Under the pieces are notes generated by a model, which saw only the letters and a program-made list of their open reading frames with translations, was not told the DNA's origin and ran no database searches. A stretch of 64,000 nucleotides of DNA from Oscillospiraceae bacterium (lineage in GTDB: Bacteria; Bacillota; Clostridia; Oscillospirales; Ruminococcaceae): assembly GCA_017505635.1 (NCBI GenBank), contig JAFVOU010000031.1:1-64000 (forward strand), read 5' to 3'. This document shows positions 24,614-33,735 of this stretch, in pieces. How positions within the stretch are numbered: the first letter of the stretch is position 1; each line of letters opens with the position of its first letter. Both the position numbers and the translations under genes were made by a program.

Positions 24614-25102
24614 ATGAGAAGAAGCAAAATAAACTACTATCTTGATATTGCCGAAACAGTTCTGCAGCGCGGCACCTGCCTGCGCAGAAACTACGGCGCT
24701 ATCATCGTTAAAAACGACGAAATTATCTCCACAGGCTATGTGGGCGCACCAAGAGGCAGAAAAAACTGCTGCGACCTTGGCTATTGCGTAAGGGAAAAAC
24801 TTAACATTCCAAGGGGCGAAAGATACGAAATGTGCCGCAGCGTACACGCAGAAGCAAACGCGATTATCAGCGCTCCACGCAGCGAGATGATTGGCGCAAC
24901 AATGTACCTTGTGGGCAGAGATGCAAAAACAGGCGAACTTGTAAGCAATGCAAACAGCTGCAGCATGTGCAAACGCATGATTATCAACAGCGGCATCAGA
25001 ACTGTTATTGTGCGTGACACAAAGGAAGAATACCGCGTTATCAATGTGGAAAACGAATGGATTGAACAGGACGAAAGCCTTGACGGTATTTTCGGCTATT
25101 AA
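24614..25102 (+). CDS. Deoxycytidylate (dCMP) deaminase family protein
   Basis: 162 aa. Zinc-binding motifs VHAEANAIISA (about 77-87) and NSCSMCKRMIINSGI (about 116-130) define the CDA fold; an additional GRKNCCDLGYCVRE segment (about 42-55) is the insert found in dCMP deaminases and ComE-type proteins. It supplies dUMP for thymidylate synthesis. GAGGA precedes ATG 24614, and the gene is monocistronic with a terminator at 25114-25142. Confidence 0.9.
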   Translation: MRRSKINYYLDIAETVLQRGTCLRRNYGAIIVKNDEIISTGYVGAPRGRKNCCDLGYCVREKLNIPRGERYEMCRSVHAEANAIISAPRSEMIGATMYLVGRDAKTGELVSNANSCSMCKRMIINSGIRTVIVRDTKEEYRVINVENEWIEQDESLDGIFGY

Positions 25103-25113
25103 TCAGTATTTTT

Positions 25114-25142
25114 AAGGGGCGTTTTACCGTCCCTTATTTTTT
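25114..25142 (+). terminator. Terminator of the dCMP deaminase gene
   Basis: 8-bp stem (25114-25121 with 25128-25135, one G-T pair) followed by ATTTTTT. Confidence 0.75.
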
Positions 25143-25148
25143 GCATAC

Positions 25149-25178
25149 AAAAAAGCAGACACCGTAGTGTCTGCTTTT
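25149..25178 (-). terminator. Terminator of lipoprotein gene 1
   Basis: 12-bp perfect stem AAAAGCAGACAC / GTGTCTGCTTTT with T run on the minus strand. Confidence 0.88.
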
Positions 25179-25213
25179 AATTTGCGTTATAAGCTATATC
25201 TCAGGGATATAAA

Positions 25214-26248
25214 TTATTTTGCAGCGTCTGCAGCTTCCTGGATTGCTTCGAGGAATGCGGACATAGAGATTGTGCAGGAAGCTTTGAGGTCTTCTGCTGC
25301 TGGTGTGTCTGCATAACCGTGGCTGTTTTCTGTAAATTCCATACCTGTTACGTCTGCAACTGTTTTGCCGTTCATCCATGTTTCGAATGCGTTAACCTGT
25401 TCGAACCATTCTGCAACTGCGCCACCGTATGTAACCATGTTGTAGTCGAATTCTTTTTCTGTTTTTGTTCTGAGGTCTGTTTCGCCAGCAACACCGTCGA
25501 GGTCGAATGCAACTTTCTGCTGTGCGGAGTCGATCTGGGAAGCAACGATTGTGCCTGCTTCATCAAGAGCGATTGCAGCGATTGTTGTGTCGATCTGTGC
25601 GGAAGCACCTTTTTCGTTTTCAGCATCTTCGTCAGCAACTGTAGCACCAACTACGATACCAAGACCTGTTTTAGCTGGAACGCCTGTTGTTTCAACAGCG
25701 TTGTCGTATGCTTTCTGGAGAGCTTCAAGGAATGCGGACATAGAGATTGTGCAGGAAGCTTTGAGGTCTTCTGCAGCTGGTGTATCTGTGTAACCGTGGC
25801 TGTTTTCTGTGAATTCCATGCCTGTAACTTCTGCCAATGTTTTGCCTGTCATCCAAGCTTCAAGAGCGTCAACCTGTTCAAACCATTCTGCAACAGAACC
25901 GCCAAATGCTTTCATGTTGTAGTCGAACTGTTTTTCAGCTTTTGTTCTGAGGTCAACTTCGCCAGCAACTTTGCCTTCGAGGTCGAAGGAAGCTTTCTGC
26001 TGTGCTGCATCGATGGATACAGAAACGATAACGTCGTTAGAGTCAAATGTTGCTGCAACGATTGTGGATGTAACCTGTGCGGAAGCACCTTTTTCGTTTT
26101 CAGCATCTTCGTTTGTTGGAGCTACTTCAACAACAACGCCGAGACCTGTTTTGTAAGTAACTTCTGGAGCAGCTGGTTCAGAAGAACCGCAAGCTACCAT
26201 AGAAAGAGCCATTGCTGCTGCAAGAGCAAGTGCAAGTACTTTTTTCAT
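25214..26248 (-). CDS. Lipoprotein 1 with two tandem domains (COG4939/FMN-binding-like, tentative)
   Basis: 344 aa from ATG 26248 (GGAGGAA ribosome site). A lipoprotein signal ends at C20 (SMVAC) and an Ala/Pro linker follows. Two homologous domains of about 150 aa each start with YKTGLGVVVEV (about 32) and AKTGLGIVVGA (about 190) and share DAENEKGASAQ, AQQKxxFDL, DLRTKxEKxFDYNM, VAEWFEQV and ENSHGYxDTPAAEDLKASCT. Similar Clostridia proteins are sometimes annotated as FMN-binding or COG4939 membrane-immunogen proteins; no flavin motif is certain here. It is exported and anchored to the membrane. It is paralogous to the next gene. Confidence 0.85.
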   Translation of the reverse strand: MKKVLALALAAAMALSMVACGSSEPAAPEVTYKTGLGVVVEVAPTNEDAENEKGASAQVTSTIVAATFDSNDVIVSVSIDAAQQKASFDLEGKVAGEVDLRTKAEKQFDYNMKAFGGSVAEWFEQVDALEAWMTGKTLAEVTGMEFTENSHGYTDTPAAEDLKASCTISMSAFLEALQKAYDNAVETTGVPAKTGLGIVVGATVADEDAENEKGASAQIDTTIAAIALDEAGTIVASQIDSAQQKVAFDLDGVAGETDLRTKTEKEFDYNMVTYGGAVAEWFEQVNAFETWMNGKTVADVTGMEFTENSHGYADTPAAEDLKASCTISMSAFLEAIQEAADAAK

Positions 26249-26270
26249 TGTGTAATTCCTCCGTTTTAAT

Positions 26271-26288
26271 TTGTCGATATTAGATATT
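26271..26288 (-). promoter_or_regulatory. Conserved 18-bp leader element, copy 1
   Basis: TTGTCGATATTAGATATT (plus-strand reading), identical to 27705-27722 although the surrounding leaders differ; contains the direct repeat GATATT-A-GATATT. Confidence 0.6.
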
Positions 26289-26325
26289 GTCTGCAATTTT
26301 GTGTTATGTATAAATTGCAAAGTGT

Positions 26326-26354
26326 ATCATAACACACGTCAAAAATTAAGTCAA
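26326..26354 (-). promoter_or_regulatory. Promoter of lipoprotein gene 1
   Basis: Minus-strand TTGACT (26349-26354), 17-bp spacer, TATGAT (26326-26331). Confidence 0.8.
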
Positions 26355-26573
26355 CACAAAAATCACCCTCAATATATAAATATTTTATACAATTAATTAT
26401 TATAAGATTTATTTTAGCTTTATTAATTTAAGCAAAACTGTTATTTTCAAAACACTGTTTTTGTAAATTCTGCTGCTGGACAGGCTGTTTTGTTATTTTT
26501 TTAACCATCTTTCGCCTGTTCTTTAAATTGTTACAAATTTATTACAAATAAAAAATCCCTTGCGGCACAAACA
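26355..26573. other. Gene-free AT-rich spacer between the two lipoprotein genes
   Basis: AT-rich sequence between promoter 1 and terminator 2. I see no ORF with a ribosome site, no RNA motif and no repeat. Confidence 0.6.
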
Positions 26574-26603
26574 AAAACAGACCGCTTTGCGGCGGTCTGT
26601 TTT
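26574..26603 (-). terminator. Terminator of lipoprotein gene 2
   Basis: 12-bp perfect stem AAAACAGACCGC / GCGGTCTGTTTT, followed on the minus strand by TTTGTGCC. Confidence 0.82.
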
Positions 26604-26638
26604 ATGTTTGTAACAATATCTATATTAATTCCGACGAA

Positions 26639-27682
26639 TTATTTAGCCATTGCTGCTGCTTCTTTAAGAGCTTCGAGGTAGTCACCAACTGTGATGGAAA
26701 CGGAAGCTTTGAGGTCTTCAACGTCTGGGCAAGCTGTGTGGCTAGCATCTCTTTCGTATGTAGGCATAGCAAGAACTTCTTCTACTGTCTGACCAACCAT
26801 CCAGTCTGTGAATGCTTTAGCCTGTTCGTAGTATTCTTTACCGATAGCGGAAACGCCTTTCATGCCGTAGTCGCCTTCTTTTTCAACTTTTGTTCTGAGG
26901 TCAACTTCGCCAGCAAGTTTGCCTTCGAGGTCGAAAGCTGCTTTCTGCTGTGCAACGTCGAGGATAGCTGCAACGATAACGCCGTTTTCGTCAAGAGCAA
27001 CAGCCATCATGTTTGTGTTGATCTGTGCGGAAGCGCCTTTTTCGTTTTCTTTATCTTCTTCTGTTACGGAAGCAGAGATAACTGTACCAAGACCTGTTTT
27101 TGCAGGAACGCCTGCTGTTTCAACTGCTGTGTTGTATGCTTCTTCAAGAGCTGCAACATAGTCAGCAACTGTGATTGTAACGCTTGCTTTGAGTTCTTCA
27201 ACATCTGGAACTGCTGTGTGGTTAGCATCTCTTTCGAATGTTGGCATAGCTTTGATTTCTTCAACTGTTTTGCCTACAAAGTATTCAGCAAGAGCTGCGT
27301 ACTGTTCGTTAACTTCTTTGCCGATTGCGGAAACACCACGCATACCGTAGTCGTCACCTTTTTCGCATTTTGTTCTGAGGTCAACTTCGCCAGCTGCTTT
27401 ACCGTCCATGTCGAAAGCTGCTTTCTGCTGTGCAACGTCGATTGTTGCGGAAACAACTTTGCCGTCTTTGTCAAATGTTGCAACAACGATGTTTGTGTTG
27501 ATCTGTGCAGAAGCACCTTTTTCGTTTTCTGCATCTTCTTCTGTTACGGAAGCAGAGATAACTGTACCCATACCTGTTTTGTAAACTTCAGGTTCTGCTG
27601 GAGCTGCTGGTTCAGAAGAACCGCAAGCTACCATGGACATAGCCATAGCTGCTGCCAATGCCAAAGCAAAAATCTTTTTCAT
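26639..27682 (-). CDS. Lipoprotein 2 with two tandem domains, paralogue of lipoprotein 1
   Basis: 347 aa from ATG 27682 (GGAGGAATT site). Signal peptide and lipobox end at C20 in the same way as in lipoprotein 1. The two domains begin YKTGMGTVISASVTEED and AKTGLGTVISASVTEED, nearly identical over their first 40 residues, and both contain VDLRTKxEKxxDYGM with GVSAIGKE, AxxxxxVGQTVEE-type segments and a final ADLKAS-like VTIxVGDYL. The internal repeats are closer to each other here than in lipoprotein 1, pointing to a recent duplication or gene conversion. Function unknown; an abundant surface lipoprotein is likely given the strong promoter and codon choice. Confidence 0.85.
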   Translation of the reverse strand: MKKIFALALAAAMAMSMVACGSSEPAAPAEPEVYKTGMGTVISASVTEEDAENEKGASAQINTNIVVATFDKDGKVVSATIDVAQQKAAFDMDGKAAGEVDLRTKCEKGDDYGMRGVSAIGKEVNEQYAALAEYFVGKTVEEIKAMPTFERDANHTAVPDVEELKASVTITVADYVAALEEAYNTAVETAGVPAKTGLGTVISASVTEEDKENEKGASAQINTNMMAVALDENGVIVAAILDVAQQKAAFDLEGKLAGEVDLRTKVEKEGDYGMKGVSAIGKEYYEQAKAFTDWMVGQTVEEVLAMPTYERDASHTACPDVEDLKASVSITVGDYLEALKEAAAMAK

Positions 27683-27704
27683 TGTGATAATTCCTCCATT
27701 TGAA

Positions 27705-27722
27705 TTGTCGATATTAGATATT
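27705..27722 (-). promoter_or_regulatory. Conserved 18-bp leader element, copy 2
   Basis: Identical to 26271-26288, similarly placed between the -10 and the ribosome site. Confidence 0.6.
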
Positions 27723-27759
27723 TCGCAAATTAATTTTATGCTATTAAATTGCATTTTGT

Positions 27760-27788
27760 ATGATAGCACATAATATTATTGCCGTCAA
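27760..27788 (-). promoter_or_regulatory. Promoter of lipoprotein gene 2
   Basis: Minus-strand TTGACG (27783-27788), 17-bp spacer, TATCAT (27760-27765). Confidence 0.8.
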
Positions 27789-27998
27789 CATCTTTTATGT
27801 TACAAAATTCACAACATGGGCAATTGGCTGTAATTTAAGGCACTTTCGGGGACGATTATGCCAATTTTTTAGCCTTTTGTACAAACATTATACTGCTGCA
27901 ACTCTGTGTTTTTCTCCCTTTTTCAGCCTTTATTTTTCATTTGCCGCCCCATGTATCAAAATATTGCTGCTGTACATTAATTAAATTGTGCCAAACTA
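27789..27998. other. Gene-free divergent spacer
   Basis: Lies between the lipoprotein 2 and galE promoters. No ORF, hairpin or repeat stands out. Confidence 0.6.
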
Positions 27999-28026
27999 TT
28001 GCCTAATGCGATATTTATGGTAAAAT
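27999..28026 (+). promoter_or_regulatory. galE promoter
   Basis: TTGCCT (27999-28004), 16-bp spacer, TAAAAT (28021-28026). Confidence 0.6.
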
Positions 28027-28122
28027 AGATAATGAATTAATATGGGTAGGTGTGACTTTTCACTGCTTACATTTAATGTATTAAATTATCAGTTACTTAA
28101 AAATATAAAGCGGAGGTACATT

Positions 28123-29139
28123 ATGGCTATTCTCGTTACAGGCGGTGCAGGCTATATCGGCAGCCACACAGTTGTTGAACTTCTCAGCATCGGCAAGGAC
28201 GTTGTGGTGGTGGACAACCTTTCCAACTCCAGCGAAAAAAGTCTGGAAAGAGTAAAGGAAATCACAGGCAAAGACGTTAAGTTCTACAAGGCAGATATCC
28301 TTGACAGGGCAGCCCTTTGCGAAATCTTTGAAAAAGAGCAGATAGAAAGCTGCATACATTTTGCAGGTCTCAAGGCTGTGGGCGAAAGTGTTGCAAAGCC
28401 ATGGGAGTACTACAACAACAACATCACAGGCACACTTGTGCTACTGGATGTTATGAAAAAGTACGGCTGCAAAAACATCATCTTCTCTTCCTCCGCAACA
28501 ATCTACGGTGACCCTGCATTTATTCCAATCACCGAAGAATGCCCCAAAGGTGTATGCACCAACCCTTACGGTTGGACAAAGAGCATGCTGGAACAGATTC
28601 TTACAGATATCCAGAAGGCAGACAGCGAATGGAACGTGGTTATCCTGCGCTACTTCAACCCTATCGGCGCACACATCAGCGGCAGAATAGGCGAAAACCC
28701 TAACGGCATTCCAAACAACCTTATGCCTTACATCACACAGGTTGCTGTGGGCAAGCTGGAAAAACTGGGCGTGTTCGGCAATGACTATGACACCCACGAC
28801 GGCACAGGCGTGCGTGACTACATCCACGTTGTTGACCTTGCAAAAGGCCACGTTAAAGCCCTTGCAAAACTGGAAAAAGGCAGCGGACTCAACATCTACA
28901 ACCTTGGCACAGGCACAGGCTACAGCGTGCTGGATATGGTAAAAAGCTTTGAAAAGGCAAACGGTGTGCCTGTTCCTTATGTTATCAAACCACGCCGTCC
29001 GGGGGATATTGCAACCTGCTATGCAGATGCAACAAAGGCAAAGACAGAACTTGGCTGGGAAGCCGAAAACGGCATTGAAGAAATGTGCCGCGATGCATGG
29101 AGATGGCAGAAAGCCAACCCCAACGGCTTTGAGGACTGA
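28123..29139 (+). CDS. galE: UDP-glucose 4-epimerase
   Basis: 338 aa, normal GalE length. NAD-binding [11 protein letters not shown] (about 4-14), catalytic [10 protein letters not shown] with the YxxxK pair (about 148-157), and C-terminal [15 protein letters not shown]. It interconverts UDP-glucose and UDP-galactose (or the N-acetyl forms) and so can feed the glycan locus downstream. The start ATG 28123 has CGGAGG 6 nt upstream; the frame is open to 28042. It probably heads an operon with the nucleotidyltransferase gene. Confidence 0.95.
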   Translation: MAILVTGGAGYIGSHTVVELLSIGKDVVVVDNLSNSSEKSLERVKEITGKDVKFYKADILDRAALCEIFEKEQIESCIHFAGLKAVGESVAKPWEYYNNNITGTLVLLDVMKKYGCKNIIFSSSATIYGDPAFIPITEECPKGVCTNPYGWTKSMLEQILTDIQKADSEWNVVILRYFNPIGAHISGRIGENPNGIPNNLMPYITQVAVGKLEKLGVFGNDYDTHDGTGVRDYIHVVDLAKGHVKALAKLEKGSGLNIYNLGTGTGYSVLDMVKSFEKANGVPVPYVIKPRRPGDIATCYADATKAKTELGWEAENGIEEMCRDAWRWQKANPNGFED

Positions 29140-29229
29140 TATTCAACCGGCTTCTGCGGTTACAAAACAAACCGCAGCGATATATAAAGCGGGCTGCTAT
29201 GCACCCCGTTATCCACAAGGAGATATTTT

Positions 29230-30147
29230 ATGAACAAACCTATTTTAGTTGTTATGGCAGCAGGTATGGGCAGCCGCTACGGCGGTCTCAAACAGATTGA
29301 CCCTGTTGGCCCAAACGGCGAAATCATTATAGACTATTCCCTCTTTGATGCTAAAAAGGCAGGTTTCGAAACCGTTGTTTTCATCATCAAAAAAGAAATT
29401 GAAGCAGACTTCAAGGCTGCTGTCGGTGACAGGGTAAGCAAATTTATCAATGTTGAATATGCTTATCAGGACATCACAGACCTGCCGGAAGGCTTCAGCG
29501 TGCCGGAAGGCCGCAAAAAGCCATGGGGCACAGCACACGCTATCCTTGCGGCAAGAAATCTGATTGACGGCCCGTTTGTGGCAATCAACGCAGACGACTA
29601 CTACGGTGCAGATGCATTTAAGGTTATCTACGATTACCTCAGTGCCGACCACCCGGAAAATCCTTATCCGTTCTGTATGGTTGCATACGAACTGGAAAAA
29701 ACACTCACCGAAAACGGCCATGTAAGCCGCGGCGTATGCCAGACAGACGAAAACGGCTATCTTGCAAAGGTTACCGAACACACAAAAATTGTTAAAGGCG
29801 ACGGCTGTGCGGTAAGCATTATGGCAGACGAAAGCACAGTAACCCTTGCAAACACAACACCTGTAAGCATGAATATGTGGGGCTTTACAAAGGATTTTGT
29901 AAGGGAAGCATGGGCAGGTTTTCCTGACTTTCTTGCTGCAAACCTTGAAACAAACCCCGAAAAATGCGAATATTTCCTGCCAAGCGTTGTAACAAGACTT
30001 ATCGAAACCGACAAAGCCGTTGTAAGGGTGCTTACAAGCAAAGACAAATGGTACGGCGTTACATACAAAGAGGACAAACCTATGGTGCAGAAGGCTATGG
30101 CAGATATGCACACAGACGGCACCTATCCTGCAAAACTGTGGGAATAA
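29230..30147 (+). CDS. Sugar-phosphate nucleotidyltransferase
   Basis: 305 aa GT-A-like NTP transferase with MAAGMGSRYGGLKQIDPVGP (about 10-29) and metal-binding INADDYYG (about 118-125). The family is annotated only as nucleotidyltransferase; UTP-dependent activation of hexose-1-phosphate is plausible. It follows galE by 90 bp. Together with galE and the NahK-like kinase at 7.1 kb it could form a hexosamine salvage route (kinase, uridylyltransferase, epimerase) resembling the bifidobacterial one, but this is inference. Confidence 0.85.
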   Translation: MNKPILVVMAAGMGSRYGGLKQIDPVGPNGEIIIDYSLFDAKKAGFETVVFIIKKEIEADFKAAVGDRVSKFINVEYAYQDITDLPEGFSVPEGRKKPWGTAHAILAARNLIDGPFVAINADDYYGADAFKVIYDYLSADHPENPYPFCMVAYELEKTLTENGHVSRGVCQTDENGYLAKVTEHTKIVKGDGCAVSIMADESTVTLANTTPVSMNMWGFTKDFVREAWAGFPDFLAANLETNPEKCEYFLPSVVTRLIETDKAVVRVLTSKDKWYGVTYKEDKPMVQKAMADMHTDGTYPAKLWE

Positions 30148-30237
30148 CTTTATGCCATTACGGCACACGGTGTATCATACACACCCCAAGCCTTAAAAAT
30201 TTACAGACTATCTGATTTATGGAGTGTCGATAAAAAT

Positions 30238-31362
30238 ATGAACATTTTATTCAGTGCTTTTATAAATCCACTGCGCAAAAGCGGCGTTGAGAAAAAAATA
30301 GACGGACAGATAAAGGCTTTTGAAAACCTTGGTCACAATGTCTGGTATTTTACCTTCAGCGGTGACAAAATTCTTTTGTGCCACAAGGACGAAAGCAAAG
30401 AACTTTTCAGCGTAAGTGCAAACCCTGTGGGCTACTATATGGCTTTGCAGAAGGGTATGCGCTATGCTGCCGAAAAACTTGATATCGATATGGTGTATAT
30501 CCGCAGAATTTTCTGCTCGCCTTTCCATCTTAAAACGCTGGACTTATTCCGCAAAAAGGGCATTATCACCATTGAGGAGATACCTACATATCCTTACGAC
30601 GAGCTCAACAGGCACTATACAGCCGCAAGCTACAAAATTGCAGCAGTGGTGGACAAAATATACCGCAGACAGTATCACAGCTATCTGGACAGATTTGTAA
30701 CCTTTTCAAAACACACCGAAATTTTTGGTGTGCCTGCAATCTGCCTTGACAACGGCGTAAACTTTGACACGGTGCGTTTTATCCCTACCGTTTTCCCGGA
30801 TGACCGCCTGGATATGATTGCCGTTTCGGCAATGAGCCCCTGCCACGGCTACGAAAGGGCTATCGAGGGCATAAAAAATTATATGGAAACAAACCCATCT
30901 GTTCCAGTATATCTGCACCTTGTGGGCGACGGCCAGGAAAGAGCAAACTGGGAAGCCCTGACCGATAAATACAACCTGCGCGATTATGTAATCTTTCACG
31001 GTCACCGCACAGGGGACGAGCTTCACAGCATTTTTGACAGATGCCAGATTGGTCTTTCCATTCTCGGTATGTACAAGATGGGTATGGAGGCGGTTTCACC
31101 TCTCAAGACAAGGGAATACGCCGCAATGGGCAAACCTTTTGTGTATGCCAATACCGAGCTCAACATAGACGAAACCACACCGTTCTGTATGCGAATTGCA
31201 AACGACGCAACACCGCTGGATATAAATGCCGTGCTGCAGTTTTACAGCAGGGTTAAAGAAATTCCGCAGATATGCGAAACAATGAACAGCTTTGCAAAAG
31301 AGCACTACAGCTGGGAAGCACAGATGGCCGAGGTTGTGCGCTGTGCAGAAAGTCTCAGATAA
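30238..31362 (+). CDS. Glycosyltransferase, GT4-like
   Basis: 374 aa GT-B fold protein. The C-terminal half has LHLVGDGQERANWEALTDKY, VIFHGHRTGDELHSIFDRCQ and the nucleotide-sugar EX7-type segment MGMEAVSPLKTREYAAMGKP. It probably adds one sugar to a lipid-linked glycan at the cytoplasmic membrane. It is the first of a close series of plus-strand glycan genes, the next starting 30 bp downstream. Confidence 0.85.
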   Translation: MNILFSAFINPLRKSGVEKKIDGQIKAFENLGHNVWYFTFSGDKILLCHKDESKELFSVSANPVGYYMALQKGMRYAAEKLDIDMVYIRRIFCSPFHLKTLDLFRKKGIITIEEIPTYPYDELNRHYTAASYKIAAVVDKIYRRQYHSYLDRFVTFSKHTEIFGVPAICLDNGVNFDTVRFIPTVFPDDRLDMIAVSAMSPCHGYERAIEGIKNYMETNPSVPVYLHLVGDGQERANWEALTDKYNLRDYVIFHGHRTGDELHSIFDRCQIGLSILGMYKMGMEAVSPLKTREYAAMGKPFVYANTELNIDETTPFCMRIANDATPLDINAVLQFYSRVKEIPQICETMNSFAKEHYSWEAQMAEVVRCAESLR

Positions 31363-31392
31363 TTCAAACAACTGATAACGGGAGAAAAGCAA

Positions 31393-32397
31393 ATGCTGCA
31401 GAACACTTCTGTAAATGTTTCCCTCACCTCTTTTCCTGCAAGAATAGGATTTGTGCCTCAGGTTATAAATTCAATCCTTGCCCAGAGTGTAAAGCCTGAC
31501 CGCATACTGCTGTGGCTTGGTGAAGGTCAGTTTCCAAACAAGGAAAAAGACCTGCCCGCAGAACTTGTGGCACTAAAGGAAAAAGGGCTGGAAATTATGT
31601 GGTTCGACGATATCCGCCCACACAAAAAATATTTCTACACAATGCAGAAATATCCGGACGATATCACCATTACCGTTGACGACGACGTTGTATACCGCAG
31701 CGACACCGTCGAAACACTTTTAAAATCCTACAAGAGATTTCCTTTTGCCGTATCCTGCCTGCGGGCACACCAGATAACCTTTGGCGGGGACGGCACCATA
31801 AACGGCTACCGCCTGTGGAAACGCGGTGTAAAAAACGTGCACTACCCCAACCACGCCCTGCTTGCAGTCGGCGTTGGCGGTGTGCTTTATCCGCCCCGCT
31901 GGTTTGACAATGCCCTTTTTGACAAGGATTTCATCATAAACAACTGCATAAATGCCGACGATTTGTGGTTAAAGGCAAACGAGGTTGCAGGCAACGTGCC
32001 CGTTGTCCTTGCAGCACCGTCGGAAGATGTAAAAAACATCCGCGGCAGTCAGGACGAGGCACTGTACAAGTCCAACGACTTCAACGATGTAAATGATGTG
32101 CAGTTTGCAGCCATATTGAAACATTTTGAAACTGCTGACGGCAGAAATCCTGTTGCAGATATGCTGCGCATTTCCGCTGCCGCACTGGAAAACAGTGACA
32201 ATGCCGCCGACGAGGGTACAAAGGAACTGCTTAAACTTGCCGAAAAGGAACTGACCGATGTAAAAAAATCAGCTTCCTATAAAATAGGCCGCGCAGTCAC
32301 CCTGCTGCCCCGCTGTGCAAAAGCTTTTGCACTGTGTGTACAGAACAACGGCTTTGGCTATACGGTAAAACTCGTTGTAAAACGTCTTTTGCCTTAA
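31393..32397 (+). CDS. Glycosyltransferase, GT-A type
   Basis: 334 aa. The N-terminal part has VSLTSFPARIGFVPQVINSI and the metal-binding ITVDDDVVY (about 93-101), followed by HALLAVGVGGVLYPP and INADDLWLKANE, the pattern of GT-A glycosyltransferases found in capsule and LPS loci. The last 60 residues form a helical tail that may attach to the membrane. Donor and acceptor are unknown. AACGGGAGAA precedes ATG 31393. Confidence 0.82.
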   Translation: MLQNTSVNVSLTSFPARIGFVPQVINSILAQSVKPDRILLWLGEGQFPNKEKDLPAELVALKEKGLEIMWFDDIRPHKKYFYTMQKYPDDITITVDDDVVYRSDTVETLLKSYKRFPFAVSCLRAHQITFGGDGTINGYRLWKRGVKNVHYPNHALLAVGVGGVLYPPRWFDNALFDKDFIINNCINADDLWLKANEVAGNVPVVLAAPSEDVKNIRGSQDEALYKSNDFNDVNDVQFAAILKHFETADGRNPVADMLRISAAALENSDNAADEGTKELLKLAEKELTDVKKSASYKIGRAVTLLPRCAKAFALCVQNNGFGYTVKLVVKRLLP

Positions 32398-32428
32398 ACT
32401 CACTTTACTCTATAACAAGAGGAACCTG

Positions 32429-33706
32429 ATGAAGATACTATTCGCAACAGGAAAGCTGAATTCAATCCTTTCCGCAACACATAAAATTGTATATCAGACT
32501 GCTCAGGAACTGCAGCGGCAGGGCCACCGGTGCTATGTCTGCGGTTTCAGCCTTGATACAGAGGAGGAAACCTCTCTCGACAATGGGCTTACCGCCATAC
32601 GCTGGAACAGTCCCCTGCCCGAAGACAAAGCGCAGAAAGCCTTTAACCTGTATGCAAAGCAGCTTGGAGGCGACAAAAGAAATTCTGCCCGCAAAAGCTT
32701 TATGCTGCGCCACCCCGTAAAGAGTCTGTGGCTTGCCTACAGATATTCAAAGTATGCGGACAACGCAAAACGCGCACAGCTTTTTGGCAAAAGGGTAAAA
32801 GACCTTGTGCTACGCGAAAAGTTTGATGCCGTGGTTGCGGTGTATATGCCTTTTGAGGAGGCAGAAAGTGTCTGCACACAGCTTTGCGGCATTGTGCCGG
32901 TTTGTCTGTATCAGGCAGACCCGTGGGGACTGCACCGCCTGCCCGAATTTGCAAAAAACGAGGCAGAACACATAAAGCAGGAAACTGCACTTTTTGCAAA
33001 GGCAGACCACATTATCACCACACCTGCACTGCACCGGCTTTATCTTGAGGACAAGCGTTATTCGCCTTACAGCCACAAGATGACACCCCTTAATTTTCCA
33101 AACATAAAGCCCGCGGCACAAAGCAGCGAAAAAAGTGTTTTTGCATTTGACAGCGATTACACAAACCTGCTGTTCTGCGGCCTGCTGGACGATGAATACC
33201 GCAGCCCGAAAATTTTTCTGCAGGCTGCAGGCCGTCTGATTGATGAGGGCAGAAAGATAAAAATATACTTTCTGGGCACAAGCACAAGCCGCGATATGCA
33301 AAGCTTTGCCGCAAGGTATCCGCAGAATATAATCCACCACGAAGCTGTAAGCTTTGACAGGGCATTTGCCACAATGAAAAATGCGGATTTTCTGCTGAAT
33401 CTTTCCAACACTCTGGACAATCAGGTGCCAAGCAAGATTTTTGACTATTTTTCCCTTGGCAAGCCTGTGGTGAATGTGCAGAAGATAAAGAACTGCCCAA
33501 GCCGGGAATATTTTGACAGATATCCTTTAAGTTTCACCTTTGAGGATTTTGCCCCCGACTGCAGAGGGCTTGAAAACTTTCTGTCACAGACCAAAGGCAA
33601 AGCAGTGGATTTTGAAACAGTAAAAGAACTGTTTGAAGATGCTACCGTTGAGTATGCTGCCCGGACCGTAGAAAAGGTTCTGACAGATATTCTTAATGAT
33701 AAATAA
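32429..33706 (+). CDS. Glycosyltransferase, GT-B type
   Basis: 425 aa with GT-B features: N-terminal ATGKLNSILSATHKIVYQTA, a linker YLEDKRYSPYSHKMTPLNFP, and a C-terminal domain with FCGLLDDEYRSP, FLGTSTSRDMQ and NTLDNQVPSKIFDYFSLGKP, the last being the usual donor-binding region. It is probably a third sugar transferase of the locus. The stop codon is 29 bp before the ABC permease start. Confidence 0.85.
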   Translation: MKILFATGKLNSILSATHKIVYQTAQELQRQGHRCYVCGFSLDTEEETSLDNGLTAIRWNSPLPEDKAQKAFNLYAKQLGGDKRNSARKSFMLRHPVKSLWLAYRYSKYADNAKRAQLFGKRVKDLVLREKFDAVVAVYMPFEEAESVCTQLCGIVPVCLYQADPWGLHRLPEFAKNEAEHIKQETALFAKADHIITTPALHRLYLEDKRYSPYSHKMTPLNFPNIKPAAQSSEKSVFAFDSDYTNLLFCGLLDDEYRSPKIFLQAAGRLIDEGRKIKIYFLGTSTSRDMQSFAARYPQNIIHHEAVSFDRAFATMKNADFLLNLSNTLDNQVPSKIFDYFSLGKPVVNVQKIKNCPSREYFDRYPLSFTFEDFAPDCRGLENFLSQTKGKAVDFETVKELFEDATVEYAARTVEKVLTDILNDK

Positions 33707-33735
33707 TGACATTTAATATAAAAGGAGATATTTTT

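Noticed and set aside
25214..27682. CRISPR or other direct-repeat array suggested by repeated bases in this region
   Set aside because: The repeats are the in-frame tandem protein domains of two lipoprotein genes.
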